From Ziziphus jujuba (Eukaryota > Streptophyta > Magnoliopsida > Rosales > Rhamnaceae), in contig NC_083389.1 in NCBI RefSeq assembly GCF_031755915.1, positions 2,534,001 through 2,598,000 on the forward strand: a DNA stretch of 64,000 nt, read 5' to 3'. Below are positions 32,212 through 44,929 of this stretch, piece by piece. The position numbers and the translations under genes were made by a program. Below the pieces are notes generated by a model, which saw nothing but the letters and a program-made list of their open reading frames with translations, was not told the origin of the DNA and ran no database searches. Position 1 is the stretch's first letter. Each line of letters opens with the position of its first letter.

Positions 32212-35200
32212 TTCAATAGATCCGATTGCAACTTGGAATTTGGAATTCAAAAGGATCAAATAGGAAATGATACTCTCAATCATAGAACTATAATGAAATA
32301 TACGATCAACCAACATTTATCAAATTTGAAAAAGAGTAAGAAGAAATGGTTCGATCCTCTTATTTTTATTTCTCGAACCGAGAGATCTATGAATCGGGAT
32401 CCTAATGCATGTAGATACAAATGGTCCAATGGGAGCAAGATTTTACAGGAACATTTGGAACATTTCATTTTTGAGCATAATAGCCATTTTCATTTTTAAG
32501 TAGTGCTCAATCGATTACATAATAATCAATATTCAATTGATTGGTCTGAGGTTATCAACAAAAAAGATTTGTCTAAGTCACTTCCTTTCTTTTTGTCCAA
32601 GTTACTCCTTTTTTTATCAAAGTTTCTTCTCCTTTTGTCTAACTCACTTCCTTTTTTCTTTGTGAGTTTTGGGAATATCCCCATTCATAGGTTTGAGATC
32701 CACATTTATGAATTGAAAGGTCCAAATGATCAACTCTGCAATTAGTTGTTAGAATCAATAGGTTTTCAAATCGTTCATTTGAAAAAATGGAAACCTTTCT
32801 TATTAGATGATCATGATACTTCCAATAAAGTGAAATTCTTGATCAATGGAGGAACAGTATCACAATTTTTGTTCAATAATATACCAAAGTGGATGATTGT
32901 CTAATTTCATACTAGAAATAATTGCAGGAAATATTTTGATAACATGGATTCCTATTTCTTAATGATATCCCATGATCAAGACAATTGTCTGAATCCCATG
33001 AAACCATTTCATAGAAATTCATTGATATCTTCTTTTTATAAAGCAAATCGACTTCGATTCTTGAATAATGCACATCACTTCTACTTCTATTGTAACAAAG
33101 GATTCCGTATCAACAATTATGATTTTACGTACGAACAATTCCTTAATATCTTGTTCATTCGCAACAAAATATTTTCTTTAGGCAGTGGTAAAAAAGATAT
33201 GTTTTTTTGGAGAGAGATACTATTTCACCATTCGAGTTACAGGTGTCTAACATATTCATAACTAACAATTTCCCACAAAATGGCGACGAAAAGTATAAAT
33301 TGTACAAATATTTCCATTTTCCAATTCGATCCGATCCATTCATTCATAGAGCTATTTACTCGATCGCAGACATTTTTGGAACACTTCAAACAGAAGGACA
33401 AATAGTCAATTTTGAAAGAACTTATTGTCAACATCTTTCAGATATGAATCTGTCTGATTCAAAAGGGAAGAACTTGCATCAGTATCTCAATTGCAATTCA
33501 ACCATGGGTTTGATTCACAATTCATGTTTTAAGAAATATTTACCATCCGAAAAGAAGAAAAAATGGGGTCTTTATCTCAAGAAATGCCTTGAGAAAGGGC
33601 GGATGTATAGAACCTTTCAACAAGATAGTGCTTTTTCAACTCTCTTAAAATGAAATATATTCCAAACATAGGATACAAATATCTAAATTTGATATTTTTA
33701 GATACCTTTTCAGACCTTTTGCTGATACTAAGTAGCAGCCAAAAATTTGTATCCATTTTTCATGATATTATGTGTGGATTAGATATATCATGGTGAATTC
33801 TTTAGAAAAAACTGTGTCTTCCAGAATGGAATCTGATAAGTGAGATTTCGAGTATGTTTACATAATCTTCTTCTGTCCGAAGAATGGTTCATCAAAATAA
33901 TGAGTCACCATTGATATCGACACATATGAGATTGCCAAATGTTCAGGAGTTCCTCTATTCAATCCTTTTCTTTTTTCTTGTTGCTGGTTAACTCGTTCGA
34001 ACACACCTTCTCTTTGTTTATCTAGCCTATAGTGAGTTACAGACAAAGTTCGAAAGGGTCAAATCTTTGATGATTCCATCATACATGATTGAGTTGCAAA
34101 AACTTCTGGATAGGTAACCTACATCTGAATTGAATTCTTTATGGTTAAAGAATCTCTTTCTAGTTGCTCTAGAACAATTAGGAGATTCTCTAGAAGAAAT
34201 ACGGGGTTATGCTTCTGGCGGCAATGTGCTATAGGGTGCTGGTCCCGTTTATGGGGTCAAATCAATACGTTCTAAGAAGAAATATTTGAACATCAATCTC
34301 ATCGATAACATCGATTTCATAAGTATCATACCAAATACCATCAATCGAATCACTTTTTTGAGAAATACGAGACATCTAAGTCATACAAGTAAAGAGATCT
34401 ATTCATTGATAAGAAAAAGAAAAAACGTGAACAATGATTGGATTGATGATAAAATAGAATCTTGGGTCTCGAACAGTGATTCGATTAATGATAAAGAAAG
34501 AGAGTTCTTGGTTTAGTTCTCCACCTTAACAATAGAAAAAAGCATTGATCAAATTCTATTGAGTCTGACTCATAGTGAACATTTATCAAAGAATGTCTCT
34601 GGTTATCAAATGATTGAACAACCGGGAGTAATTTACTTATGATACTTAGTTGACATTCATAAAAATTATCTAATGAGTTATGAGTTCAATACATCCTGTT
34701 TAGCCAAAATATGGATATTCCTTGCTCATTATCTGACAATCACTTATTCACAAACCTCCTGTGGAGCTAATAATTTTCATTTCCCATCTCATGGAAAACA
34801 TTTTTCACTCCACTTAGCCCTATCCCTCTCTAGGAGTATTTTAGTGATAGGTTCTATAGGAACTAGATGATCCTATTTGGTCGAATACCTAGCAACAAAC
34901 TCCTATGTTCCTTTCATTACAGTATTTCTGAACAAGTTCTTGGATAGAAAGGGTTTTCTTATTAATATAGTGACGATATTGATGATAGTAACCGTGACCT
35001 TGCTATGGAGCTGGAGCTTCTAACTATGATGAATGCGCTAACTATGGATATGATGCCTGAAATGGACCGATTTTGTCTCACCTTTCAACTTAAATTAGCA
35101 AAAGCGATGTCTCCTTGCATAATATGGATTCCAAACATTCATGATCTGGATATGAATGAGTCCAATTACTTATCCCTTAGTCTATTAGTGTACGATCTAT

Positions 35201-36708
35201 CTCGGGATTGTGAAAGATGTTCCACAAGAAATATTCTTATTATTGCTTCTATTTATATTCCCCAAAAAGTGAATCCCACTCTAATAGCTCCGAATAAATT
35301 AAATACGTACATTAAGATACGAAGGCTTCTTATTCCACAACAACGAAAGCACTTTTTCACTATTTCATATACTAAGGGAGTTCACTTGGGAAAGAAAATG
35401 TTCCATACTAATGGATTCGGGTCCATAACCATGGGTTGCAATGCACGAGATCTTGTAGCACCTACCAATGAGGTCCTATCGATTAGTATTACACAGAAGA
35501 AATCAATTATAGACACTAACATAATTAGATCTGCTTTTCATCGATAAACTTAGGTTTTGCAATCCCAGGTAAGATCGGTACAAGATCATGGGATCCTTTT
35601 CTATCAGATAAAAAGGGTTGTTGCACAAAATGTACTTCTAAGTAATTGCTCCATAGATCCTATATATATCTATATGAAGAAGAAATCATGTAACGAAGGG
35701 GATTCTTATTTGTACAAATGGTACTTTGAACTTGGAATGAGCATGAAGAAATTAATGATACTTTTTTATCTTTCGAGTTGTTCTGTCGGATTGGTCACTC
35801 AAGACATTAGGTCTCTACTCGGACTCGATGAAAAAAATGGGATCCTTCTTATGGACTCGTTGATAATGATTTTGATCTACTTCATGGCCTATTTGAAGTA
35901 GAAGGTGCTCTAGTGGGATCCTCACGGATAGAAAAAGATTGCAGCTAGTTTGATAATGATCGAGTGACATTGCTCCTTCGGCCCGAACCAAGGAATCCCT
36001 TAGATATCATGCCATATCATTGGTCAGAGATTTCTAATGGATTTTTCGATTCTAATTGATAGAGGATGATTTATTCAATCACATAGTTTGGGCTCCTAGA
36101 ATATGGTGCCTTTGTGGCTTTCTATTTGATTGTATTGAAAGGCCTAATGAATTGGGATTTCCCTATTGGGCCAGTTCATTTCGGGGCAAGCAGATCATTT
36201 ATGATGAAGAGGATGGGCTTCAAGAGAATGATTCAGAGTTCTTGTAGAGTGGAACCATGTAGTACCAGACACAAGATAGATCTTCAAAAGAACAAGGCTT
36301 TTTTCGAATAAGCCAATTCATTTGGGACCCTACAGATCAACTTTTTTTCCTATTCAAAGTTCAACCCGTTGTCTCTATGTTTTCACGTCGAGAATTCTTT
36401 GCAGATGGAAAGATGTTAAAGGGGCTTCTTACTTCCCAATCAGATCTTCCTGCATCAATATATAAGCGCTGGTTTATTAAGAATACTCAAGAAAAGTACT
36501 TTGAATTATTGATTCATCGTTAGAGATGGCTTAGAACCAATAGTTCATTATCTAATGGATTTTTGCGTTCTAATACTCCCTCTGAGAGTTATCAGTATTT
36601 ATCAAAGCTGTTCCTATCTAACGGAACACTATTGGATCAAATGACAAAGATATTGTTGAGAAAAAAATGGCTTTTCCCGGATGAAATGAAAATTGGAGTA
36701 GTGTAACA
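32212..36708 (+). pseudogene. ycf2: ycf2 copy 2 (plastid-derived, 5' truncated)
   Basis: This second Ycf2 copy starts in the middle of the gene ([20 protein letters not shown]) and runs to the native end near 36708. It keeps the central part that copy 1 has lost: [64 protein letters not shown] and [15 protein letters not shown]. There are many stops and frameshifts; the longest frames are 180, 148 and 114 codons. The AAA-type ATP-binding region sits at about 34790-35540, with a deletion near 34965 removing the acidic repeat region. The orientation is the same as copy 1. Confidence 0.95.
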
Positions 36709-36842
36709 AAAGAAAGGTTTCCCATTCCTTAGCCGGAAAGATATGTGGTCATGAAACACTCGTTTCTTCCATATTTTGGACCTCAGCTCCATGGAATGAT
36801 ATACTGCTGAAACATGGAAGAATTTAAATCTTAGATCAAAAA
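36709..36842 (+). pseudogene. ycf2-ycf15 spacer and ycf15 start, cut by LTR
   Basis: This matches 13744-13942 downstream of copy 1 with a deletion of about 50 bp, and reaches GGAAGAATTTAAATCTTAGATCAAA (split for length: GGAAGAATTTAAATC and TTAGATCAAA) before the LTR of element B begins at 36843. Confidence 0.8.
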
Positions 36843-37996
36843 TGATACGAACCTAGGACGACCTGCTCCTAAACCCGTATTATATTAGCCCGGATCTTTA
36901 ATTAAGTTCAAGTTCTAATGGAATGGACCTCAACCCCTAACCAACCTGTGGTTAGAAACCTTGGTATAATGTAGACGCCACAATAGGGGATGGAAAACCT
37001 ATTGATAAGTCAAGCTAAAACAACCAATTCTCTAATGGTGTTTTAGGTGTTCTCAAAGAACAAAGAGATAATTAATCTCACAAGTATTTTTTTTAATCAA
37101 ATCAAAGTTTTTCAAAGTTTTAAAGTTATCTTATTAATGAAAAATAAGCCTTTAAATAGGCTTTGAAAGAAACAAAATAAACCCTAAAAACCCTAGGAAA
37201 AACCGGCCACTCAATGGAGAATTCTACCTTGGCCGAAACTTTCCTTTTCCTAATCTAATTTGGATTAATTAATTCCTTTATTTTGAATTAGGAATTAATT
37301 AATTTACAAAGAAAATAATAAAATAATAACTTTCCTAATCTTATTTGTCCAGAAAATAAATAAATAGAAACTAAATATAATGGTAGTTTCCTAAAACAAA
37401 AAGTAGAATAAAATTAGGAAACTAAAATACTAGCTTTTTGACTACATTGACTTTGACCAATTCTTTGATTCAAGTGAGCTCCAAATCAGCTTCAATATGC
37501 TTTGTAGGATGCCAAATAAGCTTATTGTGAAGTTCCTCACGTTGCCCTTGCTTGGAAGTAAGAGAAAAGGCTAATACAGTAAAATACAGTAAAGCCCGCG
37601 AAGAATACAGCAAATCCGGCCTTTCCTTCTCCTTGTGCGCAAACCTCCTTGTTGGTCGGCTTTGAAGCTGCTTTGGCTGGTTTCTATGACTCATCCTCCA
37701 TATAAATTAAACCCATAAAGATGGGGTTCCAATTCATACAACCCGGCCTCTTTATTGTTACCAAAAACGTCACCCGACCCCGTTTTGGCTTCTATTGCTT
37801 GTATGAGTAAAACAGGCCTTTGTTCTTTAGATATGGCCAACCCCTCTTGACTATGACTTATTCCTTGTATGAAGACAGCAAGATTGTCCTTGAACTTCTT
37901 GGCTTGGGCCCTAGTGATCGGCCCCACCTTCATTTGTAATGGGTCAGCACCCCAGCGGGTTGTTGGTCGAGCTGTCTCGGGTGGATTCGCATCATT
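36843..37996 (-). repeat. 3' LTR of element B
   Basis: 1154 bp, TGATGCGAATCC at the 37996 end and CGTATCA at 36843. The first 306 bp are the last 102 codons, counting the stop, of the pol frame. A small extra insertion near 37107 distinguishes it from the 5' LTR. The TATA-like box is at 37159-37150 and the palindrome at 37265-37302. Confidence 0.92.
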
Positions 37997-40900
37997 CCCC
38001 TCCTCTTGAAAAGGATTTCTCCTCAAATCGAAATCATCACCTGCAGCAAAAGGAGATAAATCAGCAACATTAAAGGAAGCACTAACATTATACTCACCCG
38101 GTAGATCAAGCTTGTAAGCATTGTCGTTTATCCTCTCCAAAACTTGGAAAGGTCCATCACCCCTCGGCATGAGTTTTGATTTCTTTTGTTCGGGGAATCT
38201 TTCTTTCCTTAAATGCAGCCACACCCAATCTCCAGGTTCAAACACCATTGATTTTCGGCCTTGATTAGCCACCCTTGCATATTGCTCGGTCCTCCTCTCA
38301 ATGTTTGCTCGGGTTTTCTCATTAATCTGCTTTACAAAATCAGCTTTTTGTTTTCCATCTAGATTAGCACGCTCACTTAAAGGCAAAGGTGTTAAATCTA
38401 ATGGAGTCAAAGGATTAAAACCATAAACAATTTCAAATGGAGTAAATTTAGTTGCTGAATGTAAAGACCTATTATATGCAAATTCAACATGTGGCAAACA
38501 TGCTTCCCAAGTCCTTAAATTTCTACTAATTAATGCTCTCAACAATGCAGACAAGGTTCTATTTACTACTTCGGTTTGTCCATCAGTTTTTGGATGACAA
38601 GTAGTTGAAAATAAAAGCTTAGTACCTAATTTAGCCCACAATGTTTTCCAAAAATAGCTTAAGAACTTAGCATCCCTATCCGACACAATAGTTTTTGGCA
38701 TTCCATGCAATCTCACAATTTCCTTGAAAAATAAATTAGCAATGTTGGATGCATCATCAGTTTTATTACATGCAATAAAATGTGCCATCTTAGAAAACCT
38801 ATCTACTCCAACAAATATTGAATCCTTACCTGTCCTTGACTTAGGCAACCCAAGAATAAAATCCATAGACAAATCTATCCAAGGATAGGTAGGAATCGAC
38901 AAAGGCTTATACAATCCATGCGGTTTTAATGTTGATTTTGTTTTTCGGCACTTCACACATCTTTCACAAATTCTCTCAACATCTCTCCTCATGTTATGCC
39001 AATAAAAATGTTCTTGCAGCAAGGATAAAGTCTTTAAAATACCAAAATGACCCATTAAACCACCCCCATGTCCTTCCCGAACCAATAATTCCCTTATACT
39101 ACAATTAGGCACACAAAGTTTGTTTTCCTTAAACAAATATCCCTCAAATATGTAAAATTTATTAGATCCATGTTTCAAACAGGTTCTAAAATTTTCTCCA
39201 AAGTCACTATCATGCTCATAAAGTTCTTTCAATTGTTCAAATCCAAGCAATCTAGCATCTAAAGTAGAAAAGAGCACATACCTTCGGGATAATGCATCGG
39301 CAACCACATTTTCCTTACCTTTTTTGTAGCGGATCACATATGGAAATGTTTCAATAAACTCAATCCACTTAGCATGCCTTCGGTTGAGCTTTCCTTGTCC
39401 CTTGATATGCTTCAAAGACTCATGATCCGTATGAATCACAAACTCCTTTGGCATAAGATAGTGTTGCCACATCTCCAAAGCCCTCACCAAAGCATACATC
39501 TCCTTGTCATAAGTCGGGTAGTTTAGGGCAGCTCCACTCAATTTTTCACTAAAGTAGGCTATGGGCCTTCCTTCTTGCATCAAAACAGCTCCAATACCTA
39601 CACGCGAAGCATCACACTCAATTTCAAAAGTCTTAGAAAAATTTGGCAAAACTAACAAAGGTGCATTACACAATTTTTCTTTCAACAAATTAAAAGATTT
39701 TTCTTGTACTTCCCCCCATTTGAAGCCAACATTCTTCTTGACAACTTCATTCAATGGTGCTGCTATGGTACTAAAATCCTTGACAAATCTTCGGTAAAAG
39801 CTTTCCAAGCCATGAAAGCTCCTCACTTGGGTAATGGAAGTAGGAACCGGCCACTCTTGGATTGCCTTCACCTTAGCTTGATCAACTTTGATTCCTGCAG
39901 CACTTACTACAAAACCTAGAAACACAAGCTCTTCTTTGCAAAAGTCACATTTTTTAATGTTAGCAAATAATCTTTCCTTTCTAAGAACTTGCAAAACTTG
40001 CCTAAGTTGATCCACATGGTCATCTAAATTTCGGCTATATATTAAAATGTCATCAAAATAAACAACCACAAATTTACCAATAAATGGACGCATTACATGA
40101 TTCATAAGTCTCATGAATGTACTAGGTGCATTGGATAATCCAAAAGGCATAACTAACCATTCATACAGTCCATATTTAGTTTTGAATGCGGTTTTCCATT
40201 CATCACCTTCTTTCATCCTAATTTGGTGATAACCACTCCTAAGATCAATTTTTGTAAACATGCAAGCACCATGCAATTCATCAAGCATATCATCTAATCT
40301 AGGAATGGGATGTCTATATTTGATGGTAATATTATTTATAGCTCTACAATCAACACACATTCTCCAAGAACCATCCTTTTTGGGTACCAATAAAACAGGA
40401 ACAGCACATGGACTTAAACTCTCACGAATATATCCTTTATCAAGCAAATCACTTACCTGTTTTTGCAGCTCCTTTGTTTCTTCGGGATTGCTCCTATAAG
40501 CTGGTCTATTTGGTATGGCAGCCCCTGGAACAAAGTCAATTTGATGTTCTATCCCTCGAATAGGTGGTAGTCCACTTGGAATCTCACATGGAAAGACATC
40601 TCCAAACTCCTTCAAAAGAGAAATCATCGAACTTGGCAATTCAAGTTCTTCAAAGTTAGTTTGATCAATAAAATAATTTTCTTTGTAAAGCATGACCAGC
40701 AAAGGTTTCTTACACTCAATAACCTTATTAATATCCCCTAAACTCAAATACAAATTCTGGTTTTTCCTCTCTTTTCTTTCTTTTCTTTTTCTTCCCTCGG
40801 TTTGGCTCTCATTGGCGGAAATTTCCGGATTTTGTATGTTCTCGGGTTTGTTCTCTTTTCTCACCTCTCTCTCGGCTTTTTCTTGGTCTTTCCACTCAAT

Positions 40901-41608
40901 ATGAACCTTAGAAACCTTACCTTGGTCAGCAACTTCAACCTTACCTTCTTGAATGGATGGTGAAGCCGTTGGTGCCATGCTTACTTTTTCCTTGAGCTTT
41001 TCGGCTTCTCTCCTTTGTTGCATTTGTAATTGGTCCTTGTAAACCTCTTTAGGAGATAATGGTTCCAGCTTGATCTTCTTCCCTTTAAACCTGAAAACAA
41101 TACTATTTTCTCGACCAAAATGAGTAGCATCTTTATCAAATTGCCATGGTCTACCTAATAGTATATGTCCAGCAATCATAGGCACAATATCACATAAAAC
41201 TACATCCTCATATCTACCTATATTAAATTTTACTTTGGCTTGTTTGTTTACTTTCATCTCACCACTATCATTAAGCCATTGTAATCTATAAGGTTCTGGA
41301 TGTTTAATTTTTTTCAAGCCTAATTTATCAACTACAAGATTACTTATCACATTAGTACAACTCCCACTATCTATAATCATGCTACAAATTTTACCTTGTA
41401 TTTCGCAGCGAGTGTGGAAGATGTTTTCTCTTTGTATCTGCTCTTCATCTTTGTAGACAGCAAGTACTCTCCTTGAAACCAAGCTCAACTCGGCATTAGA
41501 TGTATCTACAGGTTCGGTTTCATCTTCATTACAACCCTCCTCTTGCTCAGTTTCAGCTCCACTTTCTTCACTTGCGGATTCCAGCTCACCATCACCCTTT
41601 AATACCAT
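37691..41608 (-). CDS. pol: Polyprotein: protease, RT, RNase H, integrase, CR-like tail
   Basis: This open frame of 1305 codons from ATG 41608 is really the 3' part of a gag-pol frame that continues upstream through the zinc knuckle. Protease DSG is at 80-82 with ILLGRPW at 149-155. [22 protein letters not shown] at 454-473, [16 protein letters not shown] at 487-502, catalytic YFDD at 517-520. RNase H residues include D666, E703, D728 and D771. The integrase zinc finger has H847, H854, C884 and C887; the catalytic triad is D916, D977, E1013 (spacing DD35E). The tail has [14 protein letters not shown] (1126-1139) and [14 protein letters not shown] (1229-1242). No stop interrupts it, so enzymatic activity is plausible. 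Residues from about 1206 on are encoded by the 3' LTR. Confidence 0.93.
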   Translation of the reverse strand: MVLKGDGELESASEESGAETEQEEGCNEDETEPVDTSNAELSLVSRRVLAVYKDEEQIQRENIFHTRCEIQGKICSMIIDSGSCTNVISNLVVDKLGLKKIKHPEPYRLQWLNDSGEMKVNKQAKVKFNIGRYEDVVLCDIVPMIAGHILLGRPWQFDKDATHFGRENSIVFRFKGKKIKLEPLSPKEVYKDQLQMQQRREAEKLKEKVSMAPTASPSIQEGKVEVADQGKVSKVHIEWKDQEKAEREVRKENKPENIQNPEISANESQTEGRKRKERKERKNQNLYLSLGDINKVIECKKPLLVMLYKENYFIDQTNFEELELPSSMISLLKEFGDVFPCEIPSGLPPIRGIEHQIDFVPGAAIPNRPAYRSNPEETKELQKQVSDLLDKGYIRESLSPCAVPVLLVPKKDGSWRMCVDCRAINNITIKYRHPIPRLDDMLDELHGACMFTKIDLRSGYHQIRMKEGDEWKTAFKTKYGLYEWLVMPFGLSNAPSTFMRLMNHVMRPFIGKFVVVYFDDILIYSRNLDDHVDQLRQVLQVLRKERLFANIKKCDFCKEELVFLGFVVSAAGIKVDQAKVKAIQEWPVPTSITQVRSFHGLESFYRRFVKDFSTIAAPLNEVVKKNVGFKWGEVQEKSFNLLKEKLCNAPLLVLPNFSKTFEIECDASRVGIGAVLMQEGRPIAYFSEKLSGAALNYPTYDKEMYALVRALEMWQHYLMPKEFVIHTDHESLKHIKGQGKLNRRHAKWIEFIETFPYVIRYKKGKENVVADALSRRYVLFSTLDARLLGFEQLKELYEHDSDFGENFRTCLKHGSNKFYIFEGYLFKENKLCVPNCSIRELLVREGHGGGLMGHFGILKTLSLLQEHFYWHNMRRDVERICERCVKCRKTKSTLKPHGLYKPLSIPTYPWIDLSMDFILGLPKSRTGKDSIFVGVDRFSKMAHFIACNKTDDASNIANLFFKEIVRLHGMPKTIVSDRDAKFLSYFWKTLWAKLGTKLLFSTTCHPKTDGQTEVVNRTLSALLRALISRNLRTWEACLPHVEFAYNRSLHSATKFTPFEIVYGFNPLTPLDLTPLPLSERANLDGKQKADFVKQINEKTRANIERRTEQYARVANQGRKSMVFEPGDWVWLHLRKERFPEQKKSKLMPRGDGPFQVLERINDNAYKLDLPGEYNVSASFNVADLSPFAAGDDFDLRRNPFQEEGNDANPPETARPTTRWGADPLQMKVGPITRAQAKKFKDNLAVFIQGISHSQEGLAISKEQRPVLLIQAIEAKTGSGDVFGNNKEAGLYELEPHLYGFNLYGG
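37997..38009 (-). other. Polypurine tract inside the pol frame
   Basis: The minus strand reads AAGAGGAGGGGAA immediately before the LTR start TGATG. This primes plus-strand DNA synthesis. It also encodes part of FQEEGND, so it is under two constraints. Copies D and F have the identical tract; C has AAAAGGAAGGGAA. Confidence 0.85.
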
Positions 41609-42236
41609 GATTCTTCTATTTGGGCATTGGCTGGATATGTGTCCTCTTCCTTGGCACTTAAAACAAATTATTTCTCTATATTTTTGAGGTTTAGGATCAG
41701 ATTTTATCTCACCTCTAAGTGCTTGGACAGATTCGGTCTTGACCTCCCTTCTTGGCCGGTTGGTTGATTCTTCTCATAATTTCGGCCTCAACTTGTTTTC
41801 ATAAGTGGAATTGTTTTTCCAGCCACTTGAACTTGTCCTTCCACTGCTAGAAACTCCTCCAAACCGTGTACTAACACTCCTCCTCTTGAATTGGTTCTCA
41901 AGTTTAATGGCTACATGCAACATCTCCTCCAATTCCAAGTATTGTTGTAATTCAAGTTGGTTGGCAGTGTCACGGTTTAACCCTCCAAGAAATCTTGCCA
42001 TTGTTGCCTCTCTATCCTCCCTCATGTTTAACCTCATCATTAACATCTCCATCTCTTTGTAATAATCCTCCACGGACCTACTTCCTTGAGACAAAGATTG
42101 AAGCCTTTGATGCAGCAACCTTTGGTAATGGGATGGCACAAACCGCTTCCTCATGACTCCTTTCATTTGTCACCATGTTGTACTTAAGTCTTCACCAACC
42201 CTCCTTCGGGTTGTAAAATACTGCCATGTTAGTAAA
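41609..42236 (-). pseudogene. gag: Defective gag of element B
   Basis: From the ATG at 42227 the frame reads only MAVFYNPKEGW and then stops. About 190 codons of Gag N-terminal region are missing relative to the copy at 22435. A further TGA precedes MKGVMRKRFVPSHY (42166), and a stop occurs at 41774 just before the zinc knuckle [14 protein letters not shown], which is intact. A 12-bp repeat GTAAAATACTGC (42212-42223 and 42232-42243) marks the deletion point. Element B therefore cannot make a whole Gag. Confidence 0.88.
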
Positions 42237-43396
42237 ATACTGCAAAAATAAAATAAATCCTCACAATATTCACTCTCTCACGTGTTTCACTCAAACAAGG
42301 TCTCGACACTCGTGTTTGCACACTAGTTTCGGCTTTTACCCTCTTTTAAGCTCACACACTCTTGCCTTTTTCCACTCAATGAATTATCTCAAAGTTCTAA
42401 TTAAAACACCCACAAAACAGCAATTAGATCACTAGTATGTTTTAATTAAACTTATCAACAAGACAGCAGCAAAAAGTAGGCAATACCGAAAGAATCCAAC
42501 AAATCCTAATTTTTCGGCTTTCTATACAAGAAAACACAAAATAATGGAAAAACGTTGGAATTTTTGAAAACTGCACCAGATGGTAATAGTTTATGAGCTC
42601 AAGAATAAAATTCCAGGAAAAGAAATTCAAATACGAACAAGAATCAAAGAGAACAAAAATATAGAAAAGTGTTGGTTGTTGTTCTTGTAATTCAAGTTTT
42701 GTATCAATTCCTTTAACTAATTTTAATCCAAAAAATTTAATCACCCAAAATCCAAATATCCAGCAGCAAGAATAATTTCCCAGCAACTCAAATATTGAAT
42801 AAATAATCAAAAACCAGCAGCTCCAACAAATTTCCAGCAAACAAATCAAACTCCAACAAACTGAATTTTTTTTTTATTTTTTTTATTCGACTTTACCTCT
42901 TCTTTCTTTTTTTCTTTTTTTTTTTTTTTTTCACTCACAGAACTCAAACAACTGCAGTAGCAAGAATAATTACCAAAACTGCAATTCCAACTCCAAAACA
43001 AACACCAAACCGTGACCTCCAAATAAACACAATGTGCAGTTTTTTTTTTCTTTTTTTTAAATGATGCCGCAAACTTCTTCTTTTTTTTTCTTTTTTTTTT
43101 TTAATATATGAATGCAAATATTTAAGACTAAAACAGCAAAGAAAAATCAACAGAAACCAAATTAACAAGAACAATGATAAAAGACAACCAACAAACTAGG
43201 AAACAAAAATACGATAAAACTAGGAAATCCTAATTCAACTAGGAATGAATTTTTTTTTTTTTTTTTTTTTAAGATGCTGAACGTGTATAGGATGGATGCA
43301 ACCTTAACCTAATGCTAAAATTGCAGAATAAAACAAAAACAAATAAAGCAAATAAAGATAGATCAAACCTGAACAAAACTTAGCTCTGATACCAAA
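42237..43396 (-). mobile_element. 5' leader and PBS of element B
   Basis: A leader of about 1.15 kb with the same A-run pattern as the plus-strand copies (seen here as T-runs near 42867-42892, 42909-42930, 43041-43059, 43080-43101 and 43251-43270). The PBS TGGTATCAGAGC is at 43394-43383, 2 nt from the 5' LTR. Short lysine-rich frames are not conserved between copies. Confidence 0.8.
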
Positions 43397-44536
43397 TGAT
43401 ACGAACCTAGGACGACCTGCTCCTAAACCCGTATTATATTAGCCCGGATCTTTAATTAAGTTCAAGTTCTAATGGAATGACCTCAACCCCTAACCAACCT
43501 GTGGTTAGAAACCTTGGTATAATGTAGACGCCACAATAGGGGATGGAAAACCGATTGATAAGTCAAGCTAAAACAACCAATTCTCTAATGGTGTTTTAGG
43601 TGTTCACAAAGAACAAAGAGATAATTAATCTCACAAGTATTTTCTTAATCAAATCAAAGTTTTAAAGTTATCTTATTAATGAAAAATAAGCCTTTAAATA
43701 GGCTTTGAAAGAAACAAAATAAACCCTAAAAACCCTAGGAAAAACCGGCCACTCAATGGAGAATTCTACCTTGGCCGAAACTTTCCTTTTCCTAATCTAA
43801 TTTGGATTAATTAATTCCTTTATTTTGAATTAGGAATTAATTAATTTACAAAGAAAATAATAAAATAATAACTTTCCTAAGATTATTTGTCCAGAAAATA
43901 AATAAATAGAAACTAAAAATAATGGTAGTTTCCTAAAACAAAAAGTAGAATAAAATTAGGAAACTAAAATACTAGCTTTTTGACTACATTGACTTTGACC
44001 AATTCTTTGATCCAAGTGAGCTCCAAATCAGCTTCAATATGCTTTTTAGGATGCCAAATAAGCTTATTGTGAAGTTCCTCACGTTGCCCTTGCTTGGAAG
44101 TAAGAGAAAAGGCTAATACAGTAAAATACAGTAAAGCCCGCGAAGAATACAGCAAATCCAGCCTTTCCTTCTCCTTGTGCGCAAACCTCCTTGTTGGTTG
44201 GCTTTGAAGCTGCTTTGGCTGGTTTCTATGACTCATCCTCCATATAAATTAAACCCATAAAGATGGGGTTCCAATTCATACAACCCGGCCTCTTTATTGT
44301 TACCAAAAACGTCACCCAACCCCGTTTTGGCTTCTATTGCTTGTATGAGTAAAACAGGCCTTTGTTCTTTAGATATGGCCAACCCCTCTTGACTATGACT
44401 TATTCCTTGTATGAAGACAGCAAGATTGTCCTTGAACTTCTTGGCTTGGGCCTTAGTTATCGGCCCCACCTTCATTTGTAATGGGTCAGCACCCCAGCGG
44501 GTTGTTGGTCGAGCTGTCTCGGGTGGATTCGCATCA
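43397..44536 (-). repeat. 5' LTR of element B
   Basis: 1140 bp, TGATGCGAATCC at the 44536 end and CGTATCA at 43397. It matches the 3' LTR apart from scattered substitutions (for example GATTACTTA-type changes near 43880) and small indels. Its coding start (80-codon frame at 44233-44475) mirrors the pol tail. Confidence 0.92.
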
Positions 44537-44929
44537 TAAATAGAAACTAAAAAGTAATGGAAGTTTCCTAAAACAAAAAGTAAAAAAAAAATTGAAGCTG
44601 TCCGTACAACCCCTTTTTAAATGCCTTTGAAGCTGGATCATATCCTCTCATATGTATTGAATCCATAAAGAGTTGGAACCGTTTCATGCTTCCCGGCCAC
44701 CATAATTGCACCAGAACCGCTATTCGGGTCCGTCTCGGCTTCCACCACTTGTATGCTTAAGATAGGTCTTGGATATTTGAGTATGGACAAGCCCTCTTGA
44801 GAATAAATTACCTCCTGGATAAAGGTAGCAAATTTGACCTTAAATCTCTTAGTTTGAGCCCTAGTGATTGGCCTCGGGTTAGCAACCAAGCAGGTTGTCG
44901 GTTGTGTAGGTTCGGGCGGAATCACATCA
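44537..44929 (-). repeat. Truncated LTR of a related subfamily
   Basis: 393 bp. It begins at 44929 with TGATGTGATTCCGCCCGA and encodes a diverged tail (GVITRAQ-like PITRAQTKRFKVKFATFIQ). It differs clearly from the element B LTR (different GTGCT/GGGCT repeats, about 70-80% by eye). It is cut at 44537 by the element B 5' LTR and abuts psbB at 44930. Confidence 0.85.

Larger units (their letters stand above)
36843..44536 (-). mobile_element. Element B: Ty3/gypsy (CRM-like chromovirus) with intact pol frame
   Basis: An LTR retrotransposon of 7.7 kb. It comprises a 5' LTR (43397-44536), PBS (43383-43394), leader, damaged gag (about 41609-42236), pol (to 37691), polypurine tract (37997-38009) and 3' LTR (36843-37996). 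The two LTRs are very alike; I saw a handful of base changes and small indels, so the insertion is much younger than the plastid DNA around it. No 5-bp target duplication is evident: the left flank is ycf15-side plastid DNA and the right flank is another LTR stub, which implies later recombination or deletion. Integrase motifs and the tail [10 protein letters not shown] suggest the CRM clade. Confidence 0.92.

Noticed and set aside
39561..40904. Plus-strand frames of 70-79 codons
   Set aside because: They are antisense to the pol frame of element B, and no independent signal supports them.
36838..44541. 5-bp target-site duplication of element B
   Set aside because: Left CAAAA/AAAAA and right TAAAT do not match, and the two flanks are different DNA (plastid versus LTR stub).
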